Shown here piece after piece: positions 33,921-42,337 of a DNA stretch of 44,932 nt (within the stretch, counting starts at the first letter, position 1; every line of letters starts with the position of its first letter). The notes below the pieces were generated by a model that worked only from the letters and a program-made list of their open reading frames with translations, did no database searches and was not told the origin of the DNA. Source of the DNA: Phycisphaerales bacterium (GTDB lineage Bacteria; Planctomycetota; Phycisphaerae; Sedimentisphaerales; Anaerobacaceae). A program made the position numbers and the translations under genes. Where the stretch lies: NCBI GenBank assembly GCA_003170415.1, contig PMZJ01000006.1:1-44932 (forward strand), written 5' to 3'.

Positions 33921-34357
33921 CAGTTCTTTGTTCAATGTTGGATGTTCTTTTCTTAGCATTCTTCCAAAATTCAACACTATTTCCATCTTCTGTCTTTTGT
34001 CTTTACTATCCGCCATACGCTATCCGCTAAATATTCCTTCGTGCCTTACTTGTCCTGCGCATAGTCGAGGGAGGGTCTATACTGCTCCCCGTTAAGGAAT
34101 GGTGCAAAGTATGGTAGTATTTTTTAATAAAGCCATATTCAACAACTCTTTTTGCGTTTCTAATTAGTTCTTATTCCAGACGATCCCGTACTGTAAAAGT
34201 ATTCATCTCAACCATTAGGCAACCCTTCTGTATGACTTCAAAAGCCCGCCAGGACGCTTCCGACATAGGAATTGTGCTTCATATCCAGTATCTAAAATTC
34301 TCCAATCTCCTGCCCAACTTTGTTATAATTACTGCGTAGTATTTGGGAAGGCGGTTT
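33921..34357. other. 437-base intergenic region with repeats and a gene remnant
   Basis: After hom there is a stretch of low-complexity repeat-like sequence (33935-34035) and a 'cttgtcctgcgcatagtcga' relative of the proB repeat at 34048-34071. The deleted remnant of a glycosidase-type gene follows at 34156-34274. A lone TATAAT at 34324-34329 lies upstream of amrS, without a clear -35. Confidence 0.5.
34156..34274 (-). pseudogene. Internal-deletion remnant of a paralogue of the 42.3-43.9 kb glycosidase gene
   Basis: Bases 34187-34274 match 43875-43961, the 5' end of the glycosidase gene and its leader, at about 80% identity in the same orientation. Bases 34156-34184 match 42330-42359, the 3' end with its stop codon, at about 90%. 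The roughly 1.5 kb between is missing and the two ends are joined directly. The join shifts the frame, leaving a 31-codon frame at 34171-34266 whose start resembles the glycosidase start (SWRAFEVIQ versus SWWAFEIIQ). Deletion of an earlier full copy is the simplest reading. Confidence 0.7.
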
Positions 34358-35335
34358 ATGAGTCAAAAGGTCCAGTGCGAGTTGTGTCCGAGGGAATGTA
34401 TCATTGCGCCCGGTCAGAGCGGCGACTGCCGGGTCAGAATCAACATAGATGGCGTCCTGCGTACCGTCGTCTATGGCTATCCGTGTTCTATTAATATGGA
34501 CCCGGTTGAGAAAAAGCCGTTGTTTCATTTTTTACCCGGCACGCCGATTCTTTCGCTTGCAACAATTGGCTGCAATCTGCATTGCTTAAACTGCCAAAAC
34601 TGGGAAATCTCGCAGGCCAATCCCGAAGAATCGACCGCTTCTCTCGTCTCGCCCGAACAACTCGTCGCATACGCCCGGCAATATAAGTCGCCATCAATCG
34701 CATATACATACACCGACCCGATTGCTTACTACGAATATGCTTATGATACTTCCCGGCTGGCCAGACAGGCCGGTGTGCGTAATGTGCTGGTTACAGCCGC
34801 TTATTGTAATCCCAAACCATGGAAGCACCTGCTTGAAGTTGCCGATGCTGCCCGTGTCGACCTCAAAGGTATGAGCGATGATTTTTACCGAAAGTTTTGT
34901 TCGGGAACAGTGGGGCCTGTTCAGCAATGTCTTATAGATGCTGTTGCTATGGGTGTGCACGTTGAGGTGATAAATCTGATTATCCCGACGCTCAATGATA
35001 AGCCGGATGATATTAGACGCCTGGCCCGGTGGGTCAGGACAAATCTCGGCAGTGATATACCTTTGCATTTCTCTCGTTTTTTCCCACAGTACAAAATGCA
35101 GCATCTGCCGCCGACGCCGCTGGACACGCTCGATTTGGCGAGACAGATTGCTATGGAAGAGGGATTATATTATGTTTACATAGGCAATATTCGCAGCCGC
35201 CAAGGCGAGAATACATATTGCCCCGGCTGCCACAAAATGTTAATCGAGCGACAGGAATACGTCGTCATGACAAACAATTTGAAAGATGGCTGCTGTCCGG
35301 ATTGCGGCAAAAAAATATACGGGGTGTGGAAATGA
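34358..35335 (+). CDS. amrS: AmmeMemoRadiSam-system radical SAM enzyme
   Basis: This is a 325-residue radical SAM protein of the AmrS family. It opens with a cysteine-rich start (CELCPRECIIAPGQSGDCRVR), then GYPCSINMDPVEKKPLFHFLPGTPILSLATIG. The radical SAM motif is CNLHCLNC (Cys72, Cys76, Cys79) followed by QNWEIS. LKGMSDDFYRKFC follows, and the C terminus has a zinc-ribbon-like pair, CPGCHKMLIER and CCPDCGKKIYG. Its substrate is unknown; the name comes from its usual neighbours AMMECR1 and Memo, which are fused two genes downstream. The ATG at 34358 has GGGAAGG upstream. It overlaps the next small gene by four bases. Confidence 0.95.
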   Translation: MSQKVQCELCPRECIIAPGQSGDCRVRINIDGVLRTVVYGYPCSINMDPVEKKPLFHFLPGTPILSLATIGCNLHCLNCQNWEISQANPEESTASLVSPEQLVAYARQYKSPSIAYTYTDPIAYYEYAYDTSRLARQAGVRNVLVTAAYCNPKPWKHLLEVADAARVDLKGMSDDFYRKFCSGTVGPVQQCLIDAVAMGVHVEVINLIIPTLNDKPDDIRRLARWVRTNLGSDIPLHFSRFFPQYKMQHLPPTPLDTLDLARQIAMEEGLYYVYIGNIRSRQGENTYCPGCHKMLIERQEYVVMTNNLKDGCCPDCGKKIYGVWK

Positions 35336-35514
35336 CTCGGCGAACTTTTCTGCAAAAAATTCTGGCGGCAGGGTCAACAGTCTTAGTTGCCGGCTGGGCG
35401 TTGGCTAAAACCGTTGCGCCTCGCAGATTCCTGTGGGCAAAGCCGTTGCCAAAATACCCGGGTCGGTTAAAAACCATCGCCAACATTAATTCACAATCTA
35501 AATGGAGTGGATAA
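35332..35514 (+). CDS. 60-residue mini-protein with a twin-arginine signal
   Basis: The protein is almost all signal: TRRTFLQK matches the twin-arginine pattern (S/T-R-R-x-F-L-K), followed by the hydrophobic ILAAGSTVLVAGWALA. A basic tail of about 34 residues (VAPRRFLWAKPLPKYPGRLK to the end SKWSG) would be left after export. It is fused by ATGA overlap to amrS, and the ribosome site of the next gene lies inside its last codons. Conserved operon position, export signal and tiny size make it a candidate peptide substrate or anchor for the system. It has no cysteine. No function is known to me. Confidence 0.75.
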   Translation: MTRRTFLQKILAAGSTVLVAGWALAKTVAPRRFLWAKPLPKYPGRLKTIANINSQSKWSG

Positions 35515-35515
35515 T

Positions 35516-37138
35516 ATGTCTGACGCTTATGATACAAAACGCATACGAAAATTCATCTGGACTTTTATTCTATTTCTCCTGCTTATGGTCGGAGTCTATC
35601 TATTCGGCCCATACTTGCAAGAAATCCGACCCTATGTTCTGCAAGTACCACAGTCGGCCAGAGCTACCGAAAGTGAAGCCCAGAAACAACCGCAGATTGC
35701 CAGGTCCGTTCTGGCTTCACCAATGGGGCAAATGGGCTGGCATGAAAACGACCCCAATGCGCTGACAAAACAAGTCGAGGGATTCTTTCAAAATGCCAAG
35801 GTGCAATCCGCGGACGATGTCGTTGCCATTATAAGTCCTCACGCCGGCTACGCCTACTCGGGCCAGACAGCCGCCTTTGGAGTTAAGGCCGCGAAAACAA
35901 AATACAAGCGAGTCATTGTCATTGGGCCATCGCATCAGGTCCCTATGCAGGATGTCCTCAGTGTTCCGGGAGACGTAACTTATTACAAGACCCCTCTCGG
36001 TGAAATACCGCTTGATACTGAGTTTATAAATAAACTCTTACAGTCCCCACTCTTTAGGGACATTCCACAGGCATACAGAACCGAGCACAGCGTCTTTATG
36101 CAACTGCCTCTGCTGCAATATCGCCTCGGAGATTTCAAACTTGTCCCCATTGTCGCAGGCCAGTGTTCACCGCAAACGGTGCAGAAAGCAGCTTCAATCC
36201 TGAAATCGCTGGTTGATAGCAATACCCTCGTTGTGGCAAGCTCTGACTTCGTTCACTATGGCCCCAACTATGACTACGTGCCATTTGACCAGAACATTCC
36301 CGATGGGCTTAAAAAGCTCGATATGGGCGCTTATGATTATATTGCAAAATTAGACAGCCCCGGCTTCCAGCAATACTGCGACAAAACCGGCGCAACTATC
36401 TGCGGCCGGGTGCCGATTGCGATACTCCTTTCGATGCTTCCATCCGGAACCAGGCCTGAATTGCTCAAGTACACCACATCCGGCGAGCTAACAGGCGATT
36501 TTACCAATTCCGTCAGTTATCTCTCTGTCGCCTTTCACGGCGACTGGCAAAAGCAAATTGCTCCTGAACCGACAAACACAGATAGTTCACTGACTCAGAA
36601 GGATAAGCAGAACCTTCTGATACTTGCCCGAAGGACAATTGAATTTTATCTGCAAAACGGGCAGGTCCCTACCCCGGAACAGTTTGGTATCGCCGTTACT
36701 GATGCAATAAAGACCAGGCGGGCCGCGTTTGTTACTCTCAAGAAAAATTCTGACTTGAGGGGCTGCATCGGCGACGTATTTCCTCGCCAGTCGCTGTATA
36801 AATCCGTAATCGCCAACGCAATTAACGCCGCCGTCAACGACTGGCGGTTTTCACCCGTCACACAAGATGAGCTTGCAGGCATAAAAATTGAAATATCCGC
36901 CCTCACGGTACCGCAACCCATCGACTCATACAATCAAATCCGGCTCGGCACGGATGGTATTGTTTTGAATAAAGCAGGTTATTCGGCCCTTTTTCTGCCT
37001 CAGGTTGCTCCGGAACAGAAGTGGACCATCGAAGAAACATTGACGCACTTATCAATCAAGGCGGGACTGCCTCCGGACGGCTGGAAAAAAGACGCGAGCT
37101 TCCTCGTATTCCAGGCCGAAGTGTTTGGTGAAGAATAA
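35516..37138 (+). CDS. Membrane-anchored Memo-AMMECR1 fusion (AmmeMemoRadiSam proteins B and A)
   Basis: The 540-residue protein has one N-terminal membrane segment (FIWTFILFLLLMVGVYLF). A Memo domain follows (about residues 60-345) with the metal-ligand set: His109 in ISPHAGYAYSG, His140 in IGPSHQ, Cys296 in ICGRVPI. An AMMECR1 domain (about 370-540) then shows RGCIGDVFPRQSLYKSV and WRFSPVTQDEL. Memo proteins resemble metal-dependent dioxygenases; AMMECR1 has no settled activity. Fusion and anchoring put both domains on one side of the membrane, most likely outside. The ATG at 35516 starts one base after the mini-protein stop. A GTG at 35507 is the alternative. Confidence 0.94.
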   Translation: MSDAYDTKRIRKFIWTFILFLLLMVGVYLFGPYLQEIRPYVLQVPQSARATESEAQKQPQIARSVLASPMGQMGWHENDPNALTKQVEGFFQNAKVQSADDVVAIISPHAGYAYSGQTAAFGVKAAKTKYKRVIVIGPSHQVPMQDVLSVPGDVTYYKTPLGEIPLDTEFINKLLQSPLFRDIPQAYRTEHSVFMQLPLLQYRLGDFKLVPIVAGQCSPQTVQKAASILKSLVDSNTLVVASSDFVHYGPNYDYVPFDQNIPDGLKKLDMGAYDYIAKLDSPGFQQYCDKTGATICGRVPIAILLSMLPSGTRPELLKYTTSGELTGDFTNSVSYLSVAFHGDWQKQIAPEPTNTDSSLTQKDKQNLLILARRTIEFYLQNGQVPTPEQFGIAVTDAIKTRRAAFVTLKKNSDLRGCIGDVFPRQSLYKSVIANAINAAVNDWRFSPVTQDELAGIKIEISALTVPQPIDSYNQIRLGTDGIVLNKAGYSALFLPQVAPEQKWTIEETLTHLSIKAGLPPDGWKKDASFLVFQAEVFGEE

Positions 37139-40100
37139 TGATGTCCCCTGACCACGCCGAACTCGGTACCCCTCGCAATTCCGCGTTTCCAACTGGCGTG
37201 GCTCGCGGCTTCGTAATATTTGCTTATGGCCTGTTCTCAATCTCCGCTCAAACACTTATCTTCAGAGAGTTCATTACCTCTTTCGAAAGCAACGATATCA
37301 CTATCGGTATATTTTTTGCCTGCTGGTTTCTCTGGATTGCCATCGGCGCAATGCTGGTCAACAGAAGCAAACGTCTCACCGATTTCCTGCTTGCAAATAT
37401 TGAGCTGCTCTACCTGAGTTATCTTCCCGCTTTTATTCTTCAGGTGCTATTGATTATTCATATTCGTCAGCTTGCAGGCATTGCCCCTTATATGCTTTTG
37501 TCCATCCCTGCCGCCTTGCTTTTAAGCACATTGGTTAATGCCCCCGCCAGCTTCATTACCGGCTTACTTTTCCCTTTAACTTGTCGCTGGGTCGCCCTCG
37601 AAACCACGCCCGCTGTCTCGCGGGTTTACCTGCTCGAATCACTTGGCAGCTTCATCGGTGGTCTCGGAACAACGGTGCTGCTGACCTTTGGTATAAGTTC
37701 CGTTAAAATTTTTCTTCTTCTCGCCTTTGTTCTCTCACTTGCTATCCTGCCATCTTTGTTTGTAGTGTCGCATAATTCGCGCAAAATAACTGTACCGCCG
37801 GTTTTTCTGCTGATTCTTTTCCTTGGTTTTGCAGCGGCGTCCGGTGCCGATAAACCACTTGCCAATTATTTGCGCATCATCAAGTGGTCCCGCCTTCTTC
37901 CGGCGGATTCCCTTACCGGCTCCTTTCAGACCGCACAGGCCGAATACCTCTATGGCCTCTACCAGAACCAGTGGGTCGCCGTCCGCCAGGGCAGTGTTGT
38001 CGAGGCCGTTCCCGACCCGACTTCCGCCGGAAGAATCGTTGCTCTCACTCTATCGCAGAATCCAAAGGCGTCTCGCGTTCTCGTGATTGGTTCGGGACTC
38101 GGCCTTTGCCGTGAGTTTCTCCAGCTTCCGCAGATTGGCAGTGTTGTTTGGGCTAATCCTGACAGTGAATATATCCGTCGCGTCCTGGAATTTGTGCCGC
38201 AGCAAATGAGCATCTCTGATAAGCGATTTGAAAGTTTTACAGATGACCCGCGTACTTCGCTTAGCCGGCAAAAAGAGCAATTCGACCTCGTAATCATCAA
38301 TCTTCCCGATGCAACAAGTTCAATCCTGAATCGCTATTTTACAATCGAGTTTTATGAGCAGTTGAAAACCGCGATTGGTTCATCGGGCGTGTTGGCCGTT
38401 CGTATTCCAGCCGGCGAAAACATTATGGGAACCGAGCTTGCCACTATCGGTGCATCCACTAAACTTACGCTTGAACAGGCCTTCTCTCATCTGGTTCTTG
38501 TGCCGGGCGACAATTCCTGGTTCATCGCTTCTGATTCTAATCTTACAGGCAACCCGGGTCTATTGCGGGAACGTTTCGCCTCAATCCCAGGTGCTGCTGA
38601 TGTCTATCCGCCTAATGGCCTTTTGAGTATCTACCTGCCTGACCGCGCTGCCAAGGCATTCGACGCATATAACGCCGTTGACCTGCCCACCGAGCATCTT
38701 ATCAATCGTGATTCGAGGCCGCTGGCCAATCTATATGCTCTATTGCTCGCGGCAAAACAATCTGATGCACCTGTAACTTTGTTTTTCAAGCATCTTTTGC
38801 TTGCCGGCCTTCCGGTATTTTTAGTTCCTGTTATCATTTATGTGATTCTGCGATTGATATTTATTCTGACTTCTCCAGTTGCCTCTAAGCCGTCAACATT
38901 TGACTTCACGTTTTTGCTTTTCTCCACGGGCGTTGTCGGTATCGGTGCCGTAATCGTCCTGATGTATTTATACCAGACCCGTTTCGGCTCTCTCTATCTT
39001 CATATAGGCGCAATCTCTTCGATGTATATGGCCGGCCTCGCCGCAGGCGCAACAATCGCCAATCACCTCCTGCAAAAGAAATATGTGCGGAATTCTGAGG
39101 CGCTTCTTATGGCGGTCCTGTTAATCCATTGCGCTGTTCTGGCAGCCGTTGCCTTTTGGCCTGCTTCGGGCTGGTCTCATATAAGTTTCGCAGTTGCATT
39201 TATTGCCTGCGGCTTGTGCGCCGGTTCTTACTTCCCGATAACCGGCAATCTTTTGGCCGTGAGCGGTTTGAATACTACACAGACATCCGCACGACTCGAA
39301 TACGCCGACCATATCGGTGCAGCGGCAGGAGGACTGTTCGCCGCCCTCGTTCTTATCCCCATCCTTGGCGCAAAGATTACAATACTGATGTTCATATTAC
39401 TCACTCTTGCCAACTTGCCCGCAACTTTGCTAAGAATAGGCCATCCAGAAAAAATTTTCGCGTCACCAATTTTTCATTCAACGGGCTATGCACTGTTTGG
39501 CATTGCTGCATCGTTAATCTTTTGTTCAAACCTGCTCGTTACCGCAGGCGCCAGATTTGCTCCTGCACTTCCGCTACGCGAAGCTCAGGCCCTGGCCGGT
39601 TCGCTCCGAATTGAGGCCGCAACCATTGCTCTACCCAATACCGGCAGGACCGCGACCTATTTTAAAACCTACGATGCCAACGACAAACTCGCTGGTTTCA
39701 TCTTCAGCTCCGCCGACCTGGCCCCGAATGTTCAAGGATTCGGCGGTAAAATAAATATCGCTATTCGTACCGATGCCGAGGGCAATCTCCTCGAGTTTCA
39801 CATAATTCGTTCAAATGAAACTCCCTCTTATCTCGATATGCTCACTAACTGGTTGCCTTCACTAAAAGACCATGCTCTTTTCAGTCCTCAGCCATTCGCA
39901 AATGTCGATGCCGTCACAGGCGCAACCATCAGTTCAAAAGCAGTCCTCGAATCTCTCGCTCAATCAGGCAGCGCCTTTGCAACTCAAATCCTCGGCCAAA
40001 CCGCTCAGCAAAGGACAACCGTTGCCGCCCGTTGGCTGCCCGATTCACAGGGCGCATATCTTATTGTTGTCTTAGTACTTACTCTAATCGTTATATATCG

Positions 40101-40998
40101 AGGCAGCTTCCGGACACGATTGTTTGTCCTCGGTTTTAACGTTCTCCTCGGCGGTATTTTTCTCAATGCCCAGTTTTCTACCGAACAGATTGCTTCTTTA
40201 TTGTCATTGGCTATTCCGCTTACAGTACCGACGGGAGTATTTATTCTTACAATCGGAGCGCCGCTGCTGGCTATTGTTTTTGGCAATATCTATTGCGGGT
40301 ATCTGTGCCCCTTCGGCGCCTTGCAGGAATTTATCGGTTATGTTCTACCGGCCCGATTCAGGCCGATTCTGTCAAGAGAGCAGATGCAAAAAGGAAGATT
40401 TGTCAAATTCGTCGTTCTTTTTGTTCTCGTAGCTACGTTTTTCCTGTCTCGAAATCATAATACACTTGCCATAGACCCTTTGATTAGAGTTTTCAGTTTC
40501 AGACATTTTGACGAGTTACTACTGGTCATCGTAGCCGTGGCACTTATCGGCTCTTTTTTCTATTCGCGTTTCTGGTGCCGGTATCTGTGTCCGGCTGGGG
40601 CGTTTTTGTCGCTATTTAATAAAATCGCGATATTCAGCCGATACTTGCCTGCGAAACGATATGCCAACTGCGAATACGGGTTGAGCTTCAATGATAAGCT
40701 CGATTGTATCTATTGCGACAAATGCCGATATGAGAGAAAATCTATTGTCGCTGAATCACCTGCTGGTTTTGCCTCTCGTTATTTTCTTCCGACGGTGCTT
40801 ATAATTGCTATTGGTATTGCCTCTGTGTCTGTCGAAAGTTTCGTCAAGGAATTGCCGGTCCCATCGACCGCCGTTGCAGCATTGCCTTCGGCAGGACAAC
40901 CCAGAAACGTCGATACACAGAAAATCAAAAACCTGATTCGTGAAAACAAACTGTCGGAACACGAGGCCGATTTCTATAAAAAGACGGACTCGCAATAA
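37138..40998 (+). CDS. Giant membrane protein: spermidine-synthase-like, FMN-binding and NapH/NosR-like Fe-S domains
   Basis: This 1286-residue protein has five parts. (1) About seven membrane segments (residues 20-245). (2) A SpeE-like Rossmann domain (about 250-540), with VLVIGSGLGLCREFLQL at about 314 in place of the GGGDGG of true spermidine synthases, and LPDATSS in place of the usual DP(S/T)DP. (3) A second membrane block (about 550-800). (4) An FMN-binding domain (about 815-945) with DAVTGATISS, where Thr930 is the expected covalent FMN site. (5) Membrane segments with two CxxxCP motifs (Cys1053/1057 and Cys1147/1151) and a CIYCDKC cluster, as in NapH/NosR. It starts on the TAATG of the Memo gene. 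The altered SAM motifs argue against polyamine synthesis; an electron-transfer role is likely. Confidence 0.9.
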   Translation: MMSPDHAELGTPRNSAFPTGVARGFVIFAYGLFSISAQTLIFREFITSFESNDITIGIFFACWFLWIAIGAMLVNRSKRLTDFLLANIELLYLSYLPAFILQVLLIIHIRQLAGIAPYMLLSIPAALLLSTLVNAPASFITGLLFPLTCRWVALETTPAVSRVYLLESLGSFIGGLGTTVLLTFGISSVKIFLLLAFVLSLAILPSLFVVSHNSRKITVPPVFLLILFLGFAAASGADKPLANYLRIIKWSRLLPADSLTGSFQTAQAEYLYGLYQNQWVAVRQGSVVEAVPDPTSAGRIVALTLSQNPKASRVLVIGSGLGLCREFLQLPQIGSVVWANPDSEYIRRVLEFVPQQMSISDKRFESFTDDPRTSLSRQKEQFDLVIINLPDATSSILNRYFTIEFYEQLKTAIGSSGVLAVRIPAGENIMGTELATIGASTKLTLEQAFSHLVLVPGDNSWFIASDSNLTGNPGLLRERFASIPGAADVYPPNGLLSIYLPDRAAKAFDAYNAVDLPTEHLINRDSRPLANLYALLLAAKQSDAPVTLFFKHLLLAGLPVFLVPVIIYVILRLIFILTSPVASKPSTFDFTFLLFSTGVVGIGAVIVLMYLYQTRFGSLYLHIGAISSMYMAGLAAGATIANHLLQKKYVRNSEALLMAVLLIHCAVLAAVAFWPASGWSHISFAVAFIACGLCAGSYFPITGNLLAVSGLNTTQTSARLEYADHIGAAAGGLFAALVLIPILGAKITILMFILLTLANLPATLLRIGHPEKIFASPIFHSTGYALFGIAASLIFCSNLLVTAGARFAPALPLREAQALAGSLRIEAATIALPNTGRTATYFKTYDANDKLAGFIFSSADLAPNVQGFGGKINIAIRTDAEGNLLEFHIIRSNETPSYLDMLTNWLPSLKDHALFSPQPFANVDAVTGATISSKAVLESLAQSGSAFATQILGQTAQQRTTVAARWLPDSQGAYLIVVLVLTLIVIYRGSFRTRLFVLGFNVLLGGIFLNAQFSTEQIASLLSLAIPLTVPTGVFILTIGAPLLAIVFGNIYCGYLCPFGALQEFIGYVLPARFRPILSREQMQKGRFVKFVVLFVLVATFFLSRNHNTLAIDPLIRVFSFRHFDELLLVIVAVALIGSFFYSRFWCRYLCPAGAFLSLFNKIAIFSRYLPAKRYANCEYGLSFNDKLDCIYCDKCRYERKSIVAESPAGFASRYFLPTVLIIAIGIASVSVESFVKELPVPSTAVAALPSAGQPRNVDTQKIKNLIRENKLSEHEADFYKKTDSQ

Positions 40999-41038
40999 AC
41001 CTTTTAGTTGCCCTAATTTTATTTTTCTGGAGATAGAA

Positions 41039-42103
41039 TTGGAGAACAGTAGCAGGCGAGTTGCGATAAAGATCGCTGTCACCGTGGTCCTTTTGGCCGG
41101 AGTTTATTTTTTTGTGGCGGAAAAAATACGCCGGCCGATTGAAATTGATGGCGGCTACCGCGAGGTAATGGGAACATTGGCGAGAATCGTGGTTGTAGCA
41201 AAACACGAACGCCAGGCCAGACGTTGCATCGAGACGGGTTTCGGCGAGCTGGTGCGAATCGACAAGATGATGAGCGATTACAAGCCAGATTCAGAACTTA
41301 GCAAAGTCAACCGCGAGGCGTTTGCAAACCCCGTCAAGGTCAGCCCCGAGCTTTTTGAAATACTTCAAAAAAGCGTTGAGTTCAGCCGGCTTTCCAATGG
41401 TGCGTTTGACGTTACCGTCGGGCCTTTGGTGGACCTCTGGCATAAAGCGGGCGAGGCGAATGTCGTACCTGACGAAAACACCCTTGCCGCTGCCAAAGCG
41501 CGCGTCGGATTTGAAAAACTGATACTGGATGCGAATGAGCGAACGGTGCAGTTTGCGGTCAAGGGGATGCGCCTGGATTTGGGCGGGATAGCAAAGGGTT
41601 ACGCCGTCGATAAGGCCGTTGGGGCAATGCGGCGGGAGGGGGCCATTGGCGGTATGGTCTGTGCGAGCGGCGATATACGCTGCTTCGGCAAACCGGCAGA
41701 CAAAGACACCTGGCGGGTTGGTCTGCAAAACCCAGTTGCGGCAAACCAACCGGCCTCAAATGGCGCCATTGGTGCAGAACAGGTGTTGATGGTCTTGAAA
41801 GTGAATGATATGGCGGTTTCAACAAGCGGCGACTACAGGCGGTTTGTGGCTATAGGCAGAAAGAGATACAGTCACATCATCGATACGAGCACTGCCACAG
41901 GGGCGAGTAAGTTAAGCAGCGACACCATCCTCGCCGCAAATGCTGTGGATACGGATGCACTTTCAACGGCTGTAAATGTAATGGGGGCCCAAAAGGGCCT
42001 TGCACTCGTTGAGTCGCTGGCCGGCGTCGAGGCCATCCTGATTACCGCTGGGCCGGAGTACCAAGTTGTCAAAAGCAGCGGAGCAGACACGTATTTACAG
42101 TAA
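41039..42103 (+). CDS. apbE: Membrane-anchored ApbE-like FAD:protein FMN transferase
   Basis: ApbE attaches FMN covalently to a Thr or Ser in exported FMN-binding domains. The upstream protein has just such a site. The 354-residue protein has an N-terminal anchor (IAIKIAVTVVLLAGVYFF-like, residues about 9-28), then MGTLARIVVVAKHERQA, SRLSNGAFDVTVGPLVDLW, DLGGIAKGYAVDKAV, GMVCASGDIRCFG and SHIIDTSTATG with the C-terminal DALSTAVNVMG. I chose the TTG at 41039 because GGAG lies a few bases upstream; the ATG at 40940 lies inside the preceding gene and the extra residues are not conserved. It is the fifth gene of the cluster. Confidence 0.93.
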   Translation: MENSSRRVAIKIAVTVVLLAGVYFFVAEKIRRPIEIDGGYREVMGTLARIVVVAKHERQARRCIETGFGELVRIDKMMSDYKPDSELSKVNREAFANPVKVSPELFEILQKSVEFSRLSNGAFDVTVGPLVDLWHKAGEANVVPDENTLAAAKARVGFEKLILDANERTVQFAVKGMRLDLGGIAKGYAVDKAVGAMRREGAIGGMVCASGDIRCFGKPADKDTWRVGLQNPVAANQPASNGAIGAEQVLMVLKVNDMAVSTSGDYRRFVAIGRKRYSHIIDTSTATGASKLSSDTILAANAVDTDALSTAVNVMGAQKGLALVESLAGVEAILITAGPEYQVVKSSGADTYLQ

Positions 42104-42337
42104 CACATGTTGCACAGTGCTTGAATTGGGGATTCTGGGTAATGGTTCAGCGTGGGATTATTCGGCAAGTTTGTCGATGGCAGTATTGAAAGCCATTACT
42201 GTATGTCATCAGCCTAAATAAAACAGTAAAGAGGTCTATTTTGGTTGACAACATACAATAATATCGGCTTTCCCAAAAACTTAGCATCGGATGAATACTT
42301 CTATAATACACCGCCTGAAATGTTTATGTGTTTCTAC
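42104..42337. other. Intergenic region between apbE and the glycosidase
   Basis: The 234-base stretch between convergent genes holds the left direct repeat (42258-42311). There is a weak gatggc...gccat stem near 42175-42200 without a T-run, so no classical terminator was seen for the five-gene cluster. Confidence 0.4.
42258..42311 (+). repeat. Left copy of a 54-base direct repeat flanking the glycosidase gene
   Basis: The core cccaaaaacttagcatcgga with flanks matches 44013-44065 at about 47 of 54 positions in the same orientation. The two copies bracket the whole glycosidase gene and its leader. Confidence 0.85.

Noticed and set aside
34171-34266. 31-codon peptide as a functional small gene
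   Set aside because: It matches the start of the glycosidase gene and then runs out of frame into that gene's 3' end, which fits a deletion remnant better.
37138-40998. True spermidine synthase activity
   Set aside because: The GGGDGG SAM site is GSGLGL and the catalytic acidic loop is altered, although polyamine genes exist elsewhere in the window.
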